Shown: positions 54,984 to 61,404, counted from the stretch's first letter. The stretch is 64,000 nucleotides of DNA from Oncomelania hupensis (GCA_036898135.1 CM072511.1:27830110-27894109); one strand, 5' to 3'. Notes: generated by a model not told the origin, from the sequence alone. Numbers and translations: made by a program.

Positions 54984-56733
54984 GGGGGGTGTTCTGATTT
55001 TCTTTATTCTTTGATGTATCAAATTTCCAAGGTGAAAGGAATCAATTGGATCAAATTCTGAAGTCCAAGAGGTTTCTCTTGAATGATTGCATGATGTTGC
55101 ATAAGGGAAGACCAACTTGTCTGGTGATAGTTTGTCATGACTTTTGGAGTAAAAGAAATGTATTAAATATTTGTGTATTAGTATGCCTTGCCTTGTTACT
55201 GTGCCTGCTTGTTCATGGGTGCACTTCTTTGTTGTAGGCAGCCAACTTCAATATGTGTTGAAGAAATTTGCACTAGAACTCCGTATTCAAGAGAAACTAC
55301 TTCTGCACTTCCTTTAGATTTCCTAGTTCAGATAATGCAAACAGACAACTTATTTATTTATTTGTTGTTCTATAGAGCCAATACAGGATCTAACTCAACA
55401 CATCCCAGGCACCCACTAGTCATAATTTTGAGTGCAAGATAGAACAAAACAATATTAACAACTTTTTAATGTTCTGATCTACGGTGGCCTAATGGTAGAG
55501 CTTTGGCTTGCAGATCTGAAAGTCCCGGGTTCGAGCCCAGGACGGGGCATTGTGTTGTGTCCTTGGGAAAGACACTTTACTCCCGTTTCCTACTCCTTCG
55601 GATGAGAGTATAAACCGAGGTCTAGTCTGTGTCGCATACATTCCATCATAACGGACTTTAAAGATCCTGGCGCTCATGTCCTAGAGGGGTGAGTGCCGGT
55701 GACAAGAACACACCCAGCATGCACCTAGGTCCTTCTCCCCCATCCCTGGCTGCCCCGGATTGTGCTCAGTTGTCTGGAGCGTTATTACGATGCGCCCAAA
55801 GGCTGCAAGTTGGCGCCTCGGGCGGCTTGAGTTAGATCCTGTATCGGCCAGCGCCTTGAGCAGCTCTTGAGCTGGAAAAGCGCTGTATAAGAACGATTAC
55901 ATAAATCTAATTAATGGTCGTTCAGGAACTGGGTAATCTATATAAATGTTTTGACTGTGAAATTGTTGTAAAACAGTACATGTTGGCAATTCATAATGCT
56001 GTCAATGCTGCATATATATCACAGGTTCGAACAACGGGCCCTGTAGACCCTTTGACCCAGCAGCCAGTAAAAGGACGAAAGCGGATGGGTGGTGTTCGCT
56101 TTGGTGAGATGGAGCGTGATGCCCTCATTTCGCACGGCACAAGTTTCCTGCTTCACGATCGTCTCTTTAACTGCTCTGACAGATGTACTGTACGTAAATG
56201 ATTGAAGGATTTGTGGTATTTAGGACTTGAATTGGTAGATTTGGAATAGGTGCATCCAACTTCAGTATGTGTGTTCTTGATTATATCTAATCTTTTTCAT
56301 TCAAAAAACACAACCTACAAATGGTACTATGGCATGGCTTAATTTGAAAATGAACAATATTTTCATGCGAGTGGACTTCAATCATCCTTTTTTCACTGCA
56401 TCGTTATAAAGATGTAATTGTATCCTTGTAAAAATTGGTGGAATGTGAAATTTTAACTAGGCCTATTCAATGCAAATGCACACGTGTCTATTTTATTGGT
56501 TTTGTATTTTTCAGAGCTACATATGCAAGTTGTGTGGTAGCCTGCTCTCTGTATCCAGTGACAAACCTGCGCCAAACACAGCAGCAGTTTCCTTTGAAGC
56601 CAAGCGCAAGTGCCGTTGCTTGACCTGTGGGCGTGCTGACAGCATATCACTGGTGGCCATCCCTTACGTCCTCAAGTACCTCCTGTATGAGCTGGCTGTC
56701 ATGGGTATCAAGGTCAAACTAGATGTCAAATGA
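26990..56733 (+). CDS. POLR1B: RNA polymerase I second-largest subunit RPA2 (RPA135), 28 exons
   Basis: With RPA1 this subunit forms the active centre of RNA polymerase I, which makes pre-rRNA in the nucleolus. Exons: 26990-27067, 28169-28228, 29683-29757, 30276-30395, 31090-31155, 31500-31574, 31985-32083, 32584-32679, 33584-33660, 37230-37376, 37572-37625, 38124-38241, 39307-39391, 39705-39947, 40079-40152, 40366-40572, 40877-41074, 41472-41576, 41781-41957, 43119-43202, 44420-44477, 48400-48484, 48903-49044, 53374-53530, 53723-53848, 54756-54883, 56025-56189, 56515-56733. All use GT-AG and stay in phase; they total 3318 nt, 1105 residues plus stop (human about 1135). MGKQTMGTP and [17 protein letters not shown] place it in the Pol I branch rather than Pol II or III. 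No coding lesion is seen. Only the extreme N-terminus is missing. Introns are crowded with transposons. Confidence 0.96.
27608..27990 (+). repeat. Family C SINE, split by a family B SINE
   Basis: A tRNA-like head with B-box-like 'gtgggttcaaacc' begins near 27608. The body stops at 27741 and resumes at 27938 ('ttcctccctcccttcaatat', 'ttggatgcagtc'). The gap holds a minus-strand SINE. Confidence 0.8.
27742..27928 (-). repeat. Family B tRNA-derived SINE with 9-bp target duplication
   Basis: The minus strand begins GGCCGGGTAGCTCAGTTGGT, with a B-box-like GGTTAGAATCC, and ends with '..gtgactataatctacagtta'. TACTCCGGT flanks it at 27733-27741 and 27929-27937. The same family is at 28608-28800. Confidence 0.88.
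28608..28800 (+). repeat. Family B tRNA-derived SINE
   Basis: Head GGCCGGGTAGCTCAATTGG (28612 on) with intact B-box GGTTCGAATCCC near 28665, and a body matching the copy at 27.7-27.9 kb in the other direction. The A-box region has an extra base, and the sequence goes on past the tRNA end, so it is a SINE rather than a tRNA gene. Confidence 0.85.
28813..29262 (+). pseudogene. THAP zinc-finger sequence, frameshifted
   Basis: The first frame encodes [32 protein letters not shown] and VRFVRR, the start of a THAP C2CH DNA-binding domain. The second half ([20 protein letters not shown]) is in another frame from 28935. The frame change falls between the CxxxxC pair and the C-x2-H pair, in 28940-28970. 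A threonine/serine-rich stretch follows. THAP domains occur in host regulators and in P-element-type transposases; no further domain decides which. It lies in a POLR1B intron. Confidence 0.75.
29263..29682. other. Intronic stretch without recognised features
   Basis: Mixed-composition intron sequence before the POLR1B exon at 29683. Nothing beyond the splice acceptor was recognised. Confidence 0.5.
30653..30882 (-). repeat. Family C SINE, head missing
   Basis: The plus strand shows the inverted tail 'ggatgctataat..', 'atcagactctaagcac' and 'gattgactgcatctaatagc'. It matches 43832-44190 but is truncated before the tRNA-like head. Confidence 0.75.
32104..32190. repeat. (CT)n microsatellite
   Basis: About 40 CT units, starting some 20 bases after a POLR1B donor at 32084. 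Similar runs occur at 35.3, 39.6, 45.4 and 48.56 kb. Confidence 0.95.
33221..33512 (-). repeat. Family C SINE, head truncated
   Basis: Inverted copy: 'ggatgctatacgcgcc' at the left, then 'gactgcgtcctgtaccatta' and 'gggagggaggaaaccgg' toward the head. The tRNA-like head is lost at about 33512. Adjacent (TAA)n at 33198-33219. Confidence 0.8.
33584..39391 (+). CDS. POLR1B: POLR1B exons 9-13: lobe domain
   Basis: Five exons with split codons. They encode [71 protein letters not shown] and [18 protein letters not shown], matching the lobe (Rpb2 domain 2) of the Pol I subunit. Intron 33661-37229 carries a pogo-like MITE, a LINE fragment and a family A repeat; intron 38242-39306 holds a piggyBac derivative. 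Confidence 0.95.
34473..34622. mobile_element. Possible pogo/Tigger-like MITE
   Basis: Starts TA|CAGTGAGCACCGGTTATAG and ends '..ggatatagcaatcactg'. Reversed, the end starts CAGTGATTGCTATATCC. The inside has repeated ACCGGTATA-type motifs. The right TA is one base off the expected site, so the border is uncertain. Confidence 0.5.
35041..35365. repeat. (GA)n and (CT)n low-complexity tracts
   Basis: A GA-rich tract at 34915-35105 and a CT/CA-rich tract at 35309-35500. The ORFs across them are artefacts. Confidence 0.85.
35575..36045 (-). pseudogene. LINE C-terminal fragment
   Basis: Two minus-strand frames encode [40 protein letters not shown] and [17 protein letters not shown]. This is a widespread C-terminal domain of non-LTR elements in fish and invertebrates. 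A frameshift near 35.88 kb separates the halves. Clade not assigned. Confidence 0.75.
36425..36992 (-). repeat. Family A interspersed repeat
   Basis: Left side: (TTAG)n then 'gggtccagcggactgctgag'. It continues through 'ctttacaataaaggcatcc' and 'aatttaaagcactaaatttc' and ends near 'ggcacaccaacagggg'. Full-length, inside a POLR1B intron. Confidence 0.85.
38606..39089 (+). mobile_element. piggyBac-type non-autonomous element
   Basis: TTAA sits at both ends (38602-38605 and 39090-39093), with terminal repeats CTCGTTGAACCC and, reversed, CCCTTTGAACCC. Close to the left end are two palindrome-like copies of the type GACCGATATATCGGTC. It keeps a 35-codon remnant of the transposase start. Confidence 0.88.
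38843..38950 (+). pseudogene. piggyBac transposase N-terminal remnant
   Basis: ATG at 38843 opens 35 codons: [15 protein letters not shown], then [15 protein letters not shown], before TAG. The acidic patch after a basic start is usual for piggyBac transposase N-termini. The remaining 500-odd residues are deleted. Confidence 0.6.
39705..41074 (+). CDS. POLR1B: POLR1B exons 14-17: fork and external domains
   Basis: The 243-nt exon carries [33 protein letters not shown] and [16 protein letters not shown], the fork-loop region. [18 protein letters not shown] follows, near the downstream DNA and RNA-DNA hybrid. The next exons cover the external domains ([41 protein letters not shown]). Confidence 0.96.
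41472..49044 (+). CDS. POLR1B: POLR1B exons 18-23: catalytic hybrid-binding region
   Basis: [17 protein letters not shown] and MGKQTMGTP lead into [20 protein letters not shown], where the acidic DMEDA motif lies close to the active-site metal of RPA1. [16 protein letters not shown] follows, then a variable segment ([27 protein letters not shown]) typical of Pol I. Intron 41958-43118 holds a pogo element; intron 44478-48399 holds RTE and LTR-like debris. Confidence 0.95.
42009..42813 (-). mobile_element. pogo/Tigger-type deletion derivative
   Basis: 805 bp, flanked by TA at 42007-42008 and 42814-42815. The ends share CAGTGGAACCTCCGGTAT as inverted repeats, with further paired motifs of the type 'ggtcttatac'. 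It keeps a DNA-binding domain on the minus strand but no DDE domain. Inserted in a POLR1B intron. Confidence 0.9.
42261..42509 (-). pseudogene. pogo transposase helix-turn-helix remnant
   Basis: From ATG 42509: [20 protein letters not shown], then [19 protein letters not shown] and a basic linker, ending at 42261. This is the CENP-B/pogo-type N-terminal DNA-binding domain. The catalytic part is missing, so it could bind ends but not cut. Confidence 0.8.
42836..43035 (+). repeat. Family A interspersed repeat, partial
   Basis: Starts 'ggaggttccaggggtacctg', then 'aaatagtatcccca', 'gctttaaattcccactgtcg' and 'cttgaaaactctcccc'. It is cut at about 43035, so the inner half and CTAA tail are absent. 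Confidence 0.8.
43245..43560 (-). mobile_element. RTE-like LINE, 3' end
   Basis: (TCCTA)n tail at 43247-43265. Frames encode [31 protein letters not shown] and [10 protein letters not shown] with one frameshift. 5' truncated near 43560. Confidence 0.87.
43832..44190 (-). repeat. Family C tRNA-derived SINE, full length
   Basis: On the minus strand it starts with a tRNA-like head near 44190 with B-box GGTTTGATTCCC. It runs through 'gacctcaatagtctcg' (inverted) to the tail 'ggatgctataagcgcc' (inverted) at 43838. This is the best copy for defining the family. An adjacent A-rich run is at 43810-43833. Confidence 0.82.
44677..45230 (-). repeat. LTR-like sequence (possible solo LTR)
   Basis: Minus strand: GTCATTCTGGAACGTCC, then a TATA-type ATATATAATGG, GCAGTTGTTGATG, GCTGAATAAAGTTTG and an end in ..CTGGGCTACA at 44677. 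The promoter, initiation region and polyadenylation signal come in the order expected of an LTR. The other end and a target duplication were not found. A 141-codon plus-strand ORF inside is probably incidental. Confidence 0.45.
45600..45690. repeat. (GA)n microsatellite
   Basis: About 30 GA units. C-rich and CT-rich tracts lie at 45386-45455. Confidence 0.95.
46330..46492 (+). repeat. Second copy of the same LTR-like module, inverted
   Basis: GTCATTCTGGAACGTTCC, a TATA box (CTATATAAATATAAATAG), GCAGTTGTTGATG and GCTGAAT follow in the same order and at similar spacing to the 44.7-44.9 kb module, on the other strand. It is cut by the RTE tail at 46493. Confidence 0.5.
46493..48200 (-). mobile_element. 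RTE-like LINE, longest copy, degenerate
   Basis: Minus-strand blocks in order: '[19 protein letters not shown]' near 47.9 kb, [19 protein letters not shown] and [19 protein letters not shown] (47820-47640), [18 protein letters not shown] (about 47600), then [55 protein letters not shown] and a (TCCTA)n-type tail. Frameshifts and an internal deletion break it; the FADD catalytic box is not in a clean frame. It serves as reference for the fragments at 5.5, 7.5, 19.0 and 43.3 kb. Confidence 0.88.
48556..48634. repeat. (CT)n microsatellite
   Basis: Long CT run with flanking CA repeats at 48505-48530, in a POLR1B intron just after the donor at 48485. All ORFs on it are artefacts. Confidence 0.95.
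49125..49385 (+). repeat. Family E SINE, 5' truncated
   Basis: Matches the body of the full copy at 55478-55905: 'gagtataaactaaggt', 'gactttaaagaccctg', 'gattgtgcccagtcatctgg', 'cgccttgagcagctcttgag'. The tRNA-like head and part of the middle are missing. Confidence 0.82.
49685..51994 (-). CDS. CR1-like ORF2, reverse transcriptase part
   Basis: 769 residues open to the stop. The end of the endonuclease ([10 protein letters not shown]) comes first, then reverse transcriptase motifs in order: [58 protein letters not shown] (first catalytic D), [20 protein letters not shown] (FADD box) and the CR1 C-terminus [19 protein letters not shown] with [18 protein letters not shown]. All catalytic residues are present. 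It is the template for the CR1 scraps at 5.3 and 22 kb. Confidence 0.92.
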   Translation of the reverse strand: MIFTSEEAMIDRVQHVAPLGKSHHHCLLFGYRCYTGRPETREGRFVFAKGDYSKMRQQLENEHLVDKIRDLDVIEAWNILSDCVSRIVKDCIPTVKPSTKRRKPLWLNEKALSKVKMKKEAYARYMQTREGADYLKFTRARNQAKSACKAAKKNFEKSIALEAKNNPKAFYAYARTKMKTRVGVSDLNDGTVKVTSDEDKAQVLNSFFSSVFTDEDLSHMPACDKPVLTSILDEIQITEAEVCKKLKNLNPSKSPGPDGFHPRLLKEIAEILARPLKVIFEKSVGEGKLPLVWKEAQVTPLFKKGEKSEPSNYRPVSLTSIVCKVLEAIIRDKVVEHLDKNKLLSDCQHGFVSGRSCSTNLLACLEDWTRALDKGAEVDAVYLDLAKAFDSVPHMRLLHKIETLGIQGKGLSWIKDFLVGRKQRVCVNGHLSGWASVKSGVPQGSVLGPILFVMFINDLPDAVKNMCQMFADDTKVYSRMDNAQDCTALQDDLDRLVDWADTWQLRFNAEKCCVLHLGGKNKQPRSYEMRKHGSGERIVLKSSDLERDLGVHIDSELKFSRHVEIQVNKANQILGLIRRSFEYLDCGSMRTLFTALVRPHLEFSNVVWHPYLQKDIKLIEGVQRRATKVVSGLKDLPYEQRLAKMKIPSMAYRRVRGDLIETYKHTHGLYKTTASLFTLDKDSHTRGHSFKLMKPRCNSKLRQTFFSQRVIERWNNLPAGVVEAPTVNAFKNRLDEHMHEHIHSLEEPPTVVRSDQKISSLSTNKKFLV
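51997..52722 (-). pseudogene. CR1-like ORF2, endonuclease part (before frameshift)
   Basis: APE-type endonuclease that nicks the target. Motifs: [14 protein letters not shown] (catalytic E), [20 protein letters not shown] and [12 protein letters not shown] (catalytic D and N). The frame ends at 51997, just after a G run (CCCCCC on the plus strand, about 52018-52023); the next frame continues without loss, so a one-base length change in the run explains the break. Confidence 0.88.
52656..53285 (-). CDS. CR1-like LINE ORF1 protein
   Basis: 209 residues: a polar N-terminal helix with probable coiled coil ([20 protein letters not shown]), then [19 protein letters not shown], which starts an RNA-binding fold common in LINE ORF1 proteins, and a basic C-terminal region ([16 protein letters not shown]). 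It would bind LINE RNA as a chaperone. The first residues may be flanking sequence, because the element looks 5' truncated. The C-terminus overlaps the start of ORF2 in another frame. Confidence 0.8.
   Translation of the reverse strand: MFFFTPHISVSILAFLKSMKQTVSQSKLQEVDSTKTVASFKEIVEEERQANLNEISDRDRRKRNLVWFGVPESEKSEVKDKMADDIAFLKDVCSTTLDIQLEITSCRRLRSNQSKDSKARRPLLVTVKDPLQVGQILKEARKLRECESLKDVFVKKDSTPLERAEMKKLVLVRDQKREESKSKGGDENWVIRNGKVTNLTRRSRAEGER
53374..56733 (+). CDS. POLR1B: POLR1B exons 24-28: hybrid-binding end, anchor and clamp with zinc site
   Basis: [17 protein letters not shown] carries the lysines that contact the RNA 3' end. [20 protein letters not shown] and [18 protein letters not shown] follow, then [18 protein letters not shown], which binds the RPA1 clamp. 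The last exon has a four-cysteine zinc site (CKLC, then CLTC about 35 residues on) and ends IKVKLDVK before TGA. Confidence 0.96.
53953..54700 (+). mobile_element. hAT-like deletion derivative with 6-bp target duplication
   Basis: Ends CAGAGCTGTTCACTCCT and, reversed, CAGACCTGTTCACCCCT. TACATT flanks the element at 53947-53952 and 54701-54706. The inside has CCGGTTT-type subterminal repeats and a zinc-finger remnant. It sits in a POLR1B intron, 56 bases before the exon at 54756. Confidence 0.87.
54215..54516 (+). pseudogene. BED-like zinc-finger remnant of a hAT transposase
   Basis: ATG 54215 opens [19 protein letters not shown] with a basic patch and stops at 54327. Two bases out of frame follow [20 protein letters not shown] and [13 protein letters not shown], a C2-H-C/H zinc finger like those at the start of hAT-type transposases. 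It ends at 54516; the catalytic domain is gone. Confidence 0.72.
54925..54990. repeat. Poly-T to poly-G run
   Basis: More than 35 T followed by more than 25 G, about 40 bases after a POLR1B donor. Long homopolymers like this are prone to length error in sequencing. Confidence 0.85.
55478..55905 (+). repeat. Family E tRNA-derived SINE, full length
   Basis: Head with A-box TGGCCTAATGGTAGAG and B-box GGTTCGAGCCC (about 55488-55550). Then 'gtccttgggaaagacac', a long body and the tail 'gagctggaaaagcgctgtat' plus 'aagaacgattacat', which resembles the L2-type LINE ends here. That suggests an L2-type LINE drives it. Length about 428 bp. Confidence 0.88.
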
Positions 56734-56987
56734 TCCTGGTCAACGTTAATCTGGATGTCCAAAAGTGCTCAAGGTGGATGATTTGGAGGTTAATGTCACT
56801 ATATATGACCTCAGACTTTACACCAGAAAACAGTTTCAACATTGTGCAGCATCTGGATTAAAAGAGAAGCGAAAACATCTGCCCCAAGTGCATTATGCAG
56901 TACATTGGAGTCAATAGAGTGTGAAAGACACTGTAGCAAGAAAAGGACTGAGACTGAAGTTAAGGAATATCTGGCATTTGCTTGTGA

Positions 56988-56993
56988 AATAAA
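56988..56993 (+). terminator. Possible POLR1B polyadenylation signal
   Basis: AATAAA about 255 bases after the POLR1B stop codon, the first canonical hexamer downstream. The actual cleavage site is not visible. Confidence 0.4.
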
Positions 56994-57304
56994 GGAGATG
57001 TACGGCATGACAAACAAACAACAGAGACTACCCTTCAACATTATTGGTGAAAGGGAGATATTTGATTAATTAAGTTAGACTGTTACTTGTGATTAGATAT
57101 TAGCAGATTATCGATATGCAGTTGTGAAATTTTTAATGTAATACATATGTGTGCTCAGTTCCCTGGCGTAAATGTTTGTAAGTGTGTATTACTTTGGTGC
57201 TGTGCAACCTTTAAGTGCCTGTTATTGGGACTTAGTTTGGGATTGTTTGTATGCATGTGTACGTAGTGCATAATTTGTGTTTCTTTTGTGTGTTGGTAAT
57301 GTAA

Positions 57305-58035
57305 CGGAGTCCCCTAGCCAGGGGTTTCTGTGTAAATAGTATCCCCACTTAATGGAAAGTTAGTGCTTTAAATTCCCACTGTTGCTATCTTTCTCCTTTG
57401 TTCTTTCTCATTCCTACCCTGTTCTATCAATCTACTATCTTTGCTAGATCGGTCACCCTTTTTCTTGAAAACTCTCCCAAAACTCCACATTTGTGTATGG
57501 GATATCTTGGGTCAGCTTGGGAATATTGGACGCTTTCTGCCAAATGGTCACTAGGGCTTTCTCTGGTATTATTATTTAACAACGTAGGCCATTTATATGT
57601 ATGTGTTTTGTTAATATTTTATACTGTTGTTTATATTCTGTTTTTGTAAACGAGAGTTCAATAACTTACAGTACAGCCTCAGCGTCCCCTGCATGGGATT
57701 CCTTTATTATAAAGTGACCGGCTGGTGGAGTTCATTCAGTGTTACCATTAGGGTTGTTTCAGCAGATCTTTTATACGGATTAAGGGTGAGTCCTTTTTCA
57801 GCCAAGTTGTGGTCTTGATTTTGTGGTCCTGATTCGGCTCTTTGCAGTCCGCTGGACCCTGTAAGCAATGAATAACTAACTAACTCTTTCAATCAAGTTG
57901 CGGTTCTGATTCAGCTCTTTGCAGTCCGCTGGACCCTGTAAGCAGTGAATAACTAACTAACTCTTTCAATCAAGTTGCGGTTCTGATTGGGCTCTTTGCA
58001 GTCCGCTGGACCCTATAAACAATAACTAACTAACA
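57305..58035 (+). repeat. Family A repeat with triplicated 77-bp 3' end
   Basis: The body starts 'gagtcccctagccagggg', with 'gctttaaattcccactgttg' and 'ttataaagtgaccggctgg'. The end unit ('gctctttgcagtccgctgg', 'accctgtaagcaatg', then AACTAACT) recurs with gcagtccgctgg at 57844, 57921 and 57998, a 77-bp period. The CTAA-type tail at each unit end supports this as the 3' end of the family. Confidence 0.88.
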
Positions 58036-58623
58036 ACTGTAATAGGAGTTCTGATTGTATGCAATGTTGAGCGAAAGGCTAATCATGATAAATAAATCAT
58101 GATGAAATAAATGGTGGGAGTTTGTATTTGTGACTGACAGTTTTAGAAAAGCAGCACTGCTTCCCAACCTGATATGTTTCAATGGTTCAACATACTTGCT
58201 CAGTCACACATGAGAAGCAGAGTTACCACACTGCCTTTGCAATTCTTTTTTTATTCACAATATAAATAGTGTCCTACTTTTCATTTGTCAGTAGTCTGGT
58301 TGATTTTTTCCATCACTTATTTGTCAAGAAGTGGTGGTATTGGCATTATTTTCCACTGAAAAGAGCTCATTTCACCCCAACACAAACCCTCCAACCCATC
58401 CCCTTGTCTTTCAAGAAGTGAATGCATCTGGATTATTTACCTCTGAAAATGGTTTCATATATTTTCTTATCACAGTCACTTGCAGTTTAGAATAATTCTT
58501 GTTTTTGTCATGGATCTTTGGAATGACTGACAATTGATATTTGAAGACACGGAATAGTTTCTTGTAGTTATTTATCTTCAGCACATTGATCAGGGTTGGT
58601 AGTAATTACAATGCCCAAGAGGG
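58036..58623. other. Spacer without recognised features
   Basis: AT-rich sequence between the family A repeat and the LTR. No ORF or repeat was recognised. Confidence 0.5.
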
Positions 58624-60478
58624 TGTCACGTTATGACTTAGAGGGAAAAGGAAAGTCCGTTCTGGCGCCTGTGGTGTACATAGTTAGGGTGTGGGATATG
58701 AGAGAGAAGAGAAGGGAGTGTTAGCTATACAGCCGGATAGAGAAATCAGACCGAGAAATCCGTGCATAGAGCATATAAACAGAGAGGGAGCTGCAGTATA
58801 CGTTCACTAGAACATTCTACCAAGTTAGTAGGCGGAAAATAAAAAGAAATGTTCGAGAGTCTGTGCAGGGAATAATAAGTTGGTGTCAACTGCCGAAGGG
58901 TGTGAGAGGGAGAACTAGTGCCTGCGTTTTTTGGACTAAGAATTTGAGGCCTGTTCTAAGTTGTGTGTCGTCCTCGATTGGAGACCCAGCAAAGCCATCG
59001 ACACGTTGGGGTGGATGGATGTCCTAAGTGTGACCCTGAGACCGGCCTGTTGACCGCCGATCATTCTTCCTCCTCCGGGTTGTGTTGTTGTTTTGTGTTG
59101 TCCCCCCGGATCATCACGAGTGGAGGTAGGCAGTCCGTTTTTATTGCTCTAGTTGGCTATGCATTCTCTGGGTGTTTGAATGATGTATATAGGTGTGGAA
59201 GACAGGAGTGAATGTAAGTAGGTATTATCATGAATTTTATTGCATTGTTTGCCTTGTGTTTATGATTTTCTTGTTGCATTTTCCGGACTTATATTATATT
59301 TGAAATGAACGAAGAATTATTATGAATAAGAAGTGCTGTAATGGAATGTAAAACATGTTAAGCCAGTGTGAGACAGTAATGAGAGTGTTAAAGAATTTTA
59401 TTGCATAAAGAAATAATCTTTATTCTTGTGTACGAAAGGTTGTGGTATGGAATTCTAGAAAATAGTTTTGTCAGGTGTTTTGAAGTGGTGTAGTCGAAAG
59501 CATGGCGGTAAGGGAGATAACTGCGGAGCGCCCAGGACAGTAAGTGAGGGTATGGGTTAACTCCCTTTACGATAGTCTTTACTCCTTTTGGGTTCAATAT
59601 GTATTACAGTGCATTTGTCTGGCGGTGGGTGTGAGACCAGGCCCTTACTTTGTGTGGTGGCGTGATGTGGGCGCTGTGGTTGTGGCTGCTGTCGCTGACC
59701 TATCTGGGGTGGAGTCCAGCTCTGCCAGGGTAGCGCGGTGGGCGGTTACCTTACCTCGCTGGTGGGGGATCCTTCACCACCCCCACTATTCTCCGCCTCA
59801 CTCCTCTCCTCCCGAGAGGAGGGTTTGTATTTAACCAGGACTTCATTATTATATTATCTTCAAGCATATTATTATTCTTCTTCAGTGCCGGAAAAGTTAT
59901 ATATTGTGTGCACAAACTTTATGGACCATTAACTAATAGAACATTCTCTGATAGACAGTGATTTAGTTGTGAAGTGACAGTGAAAAGACTTCGATGAAAG
60001 ACTCTTGATTTGAGCAAATAGTCAGCTATATACAGACCCAAGACATTACTTGTGTTCGAATCTTATTATTTCATAACTGAATCATCTGCTGAAGTGCATA
60101 ATCTTTTCCATTTGGGAAAACCGTGTTACAATAATTGAAATATTCATTGTTTTGCTTTGAATTTTGCCTTTTTCAAAATATTGTATTGAATTTCGTTGTT
60201 TCATTGATTTCATTTTGCAATTCTGTTCACATTTCATCGTTATATGATTTCATATTTTGTTTTCACATCATCCTTGTCCATCTATGTTTTGATTGCTGCG
60301 GGTATGAGTATAGTGGGAAGGGAAGGGGGGGATAATTGATTGTGTGTGATTGAATAAAAGAATGTTTTGTCTCGTTCACCTCTGAGTTGTGTTAGTTATT
60401 GGTTGGGTGGGTTATTCTCTAGTGTTAGCACTAACAAATGTACACCACACCTAGACCAAGTCCGGGTGTGTCGTGACA
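58624..60478 (+). mobile_element. 5' long terminal repeat of a Ty3/gypsy element
   Basis: 1855 bp from TGTCACG (58624-58630) to CGTGACA (60472-60478), which are inverted repeats with TG..CA ends. A tRNA primer site follows at once. TATAAA at 58774 and AATAAA at 60353 could serve as promoter and polyadenylation signal. The expected 5-bp target duplication would be GAGGG on the left; the right end is outside the window. ORFs inside are probably not genes. Confidence 0.85.
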
Positions 60479-60483
60479 TTAAG

Positions 60484-60501
60484 TGGTGGCAGCGGTGGGA
60501 T
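60484..60501 (+). promoter_or_regulatory. Primer binding site, tRNA-Leu type
   Basis: TGGTGGCAGCGGTGGGAT begins five bases after the LTR end. It is the complement of a tRNA 3' end ...CCACCGCTGCCACCA as found in tRNA-Leu (AAG/TAG type). This primes minus-strand DNA synthesis. Confidence 0.8.
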
Positions 60502-60909
60502 TGAGATAGGGCAGTAGGGAGTAAATAAATGTGATAGGGTTCATGTTAGGGTGTGTTTCAGTGTTGTAGATTAGTTAGGTTCAGAGGTGCTGTGTTTTGT
60601 TTGCGTGTTGGTGTGTACGAGTGAATGCTAGTGGGCGGTTGGCGGGAGTAGGGGAGCGTAGCTCTAGGGCCTACAACCCAGGGAGTGCATACGCATAAAC
60701 GGAGGGTAGGGACGGGCTGTGTGCCTTCCGCTGTTAAGGATCCGGGCAGCGGGGACCCTCCGGCTCTTGTCATTGTCCGTCTAGTGTTTATTCGTTGTCT
60801 CGTCGTCTGTGTGTGTTTGTCCCCGTTTCTTTGATTTTTGAGTTGTCGCAGGAGGAGGCTCTGCTCGGTGGTCGGCGGCTGGTCTCTAGGCACTTACATC
60901 GCTGGTAGG

Positions 60910-61404
60910 ATGCCGCCGAAGAGGCACGCAGTGGCAGGGCGGGTGGCTGACGCAGCCGCGGGGAGAGACCTCCAGTGGGAGGAGGGTGACATCCAGCTCC
61001 TGGGAGCTGGCGTACTAGACACACCGGTCACACCAGGCACAGTGAGTACTCCTTCTCGTACCCTTGGAACGGCTGGACTGACACCTGGTAGGAAGGGCAA
61101 AACTAGGGGGGAAACTAGTCCTTATGAGAGATACACAGCTCTAGGCACTAACCTTGGCTTTAGGGATGCCGCGTTAGCTCACTTCGTGATGGAGGAGGTC
61201 AGGAAAGAAGAAGAGAAGTTAGAGCGAGAGATAGAACGGCTCACAGCCGAAAGGGCACGTAGGGAGGAGCTACAGTCCGCGGAAAGGAAGCTAGAGGCCG
61301 AGGAAAGAGCACGTAGGGAAGAGCTACAGGCCGCGGAAAGAGCACGTAGGGAAGAACTAGCAGCCGAGCGGGCAAATGCAGACAGAAGGCTAGAAGCCGA
61401 GTGA
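60910..61404 (+). pseudogene. Gag N-terminal part, interrupted by an in-frame TGA
   Basis: ATG 60910 starts MPPKRHAVAGRVADAAAG. A proline/threonine-rich stretch follows, then a long charged coiled coil (EKLEREIERLTAERARREEL and repeats of RARREEL). TGA at 61402 stops it after 164 codons, but the same frame then stays open to the window end and the coiled coil continues across the stop. The stop could be a mutation or a readthrough site. Gag builds the particle that packages element RNA. Confidence 0.8.

Noticed and set aside
54714..55115. ORFs across the poly-T/poly-G run
   Set aside because: One begins by overlapping a true POLR1B exon in the wrong frame; the rest is homopolymer.
59544..59834. 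ORF in the LTR as a gene
   Set aside because: No domain, inside a region defined as LTR by its ends and the adjoining primer site.
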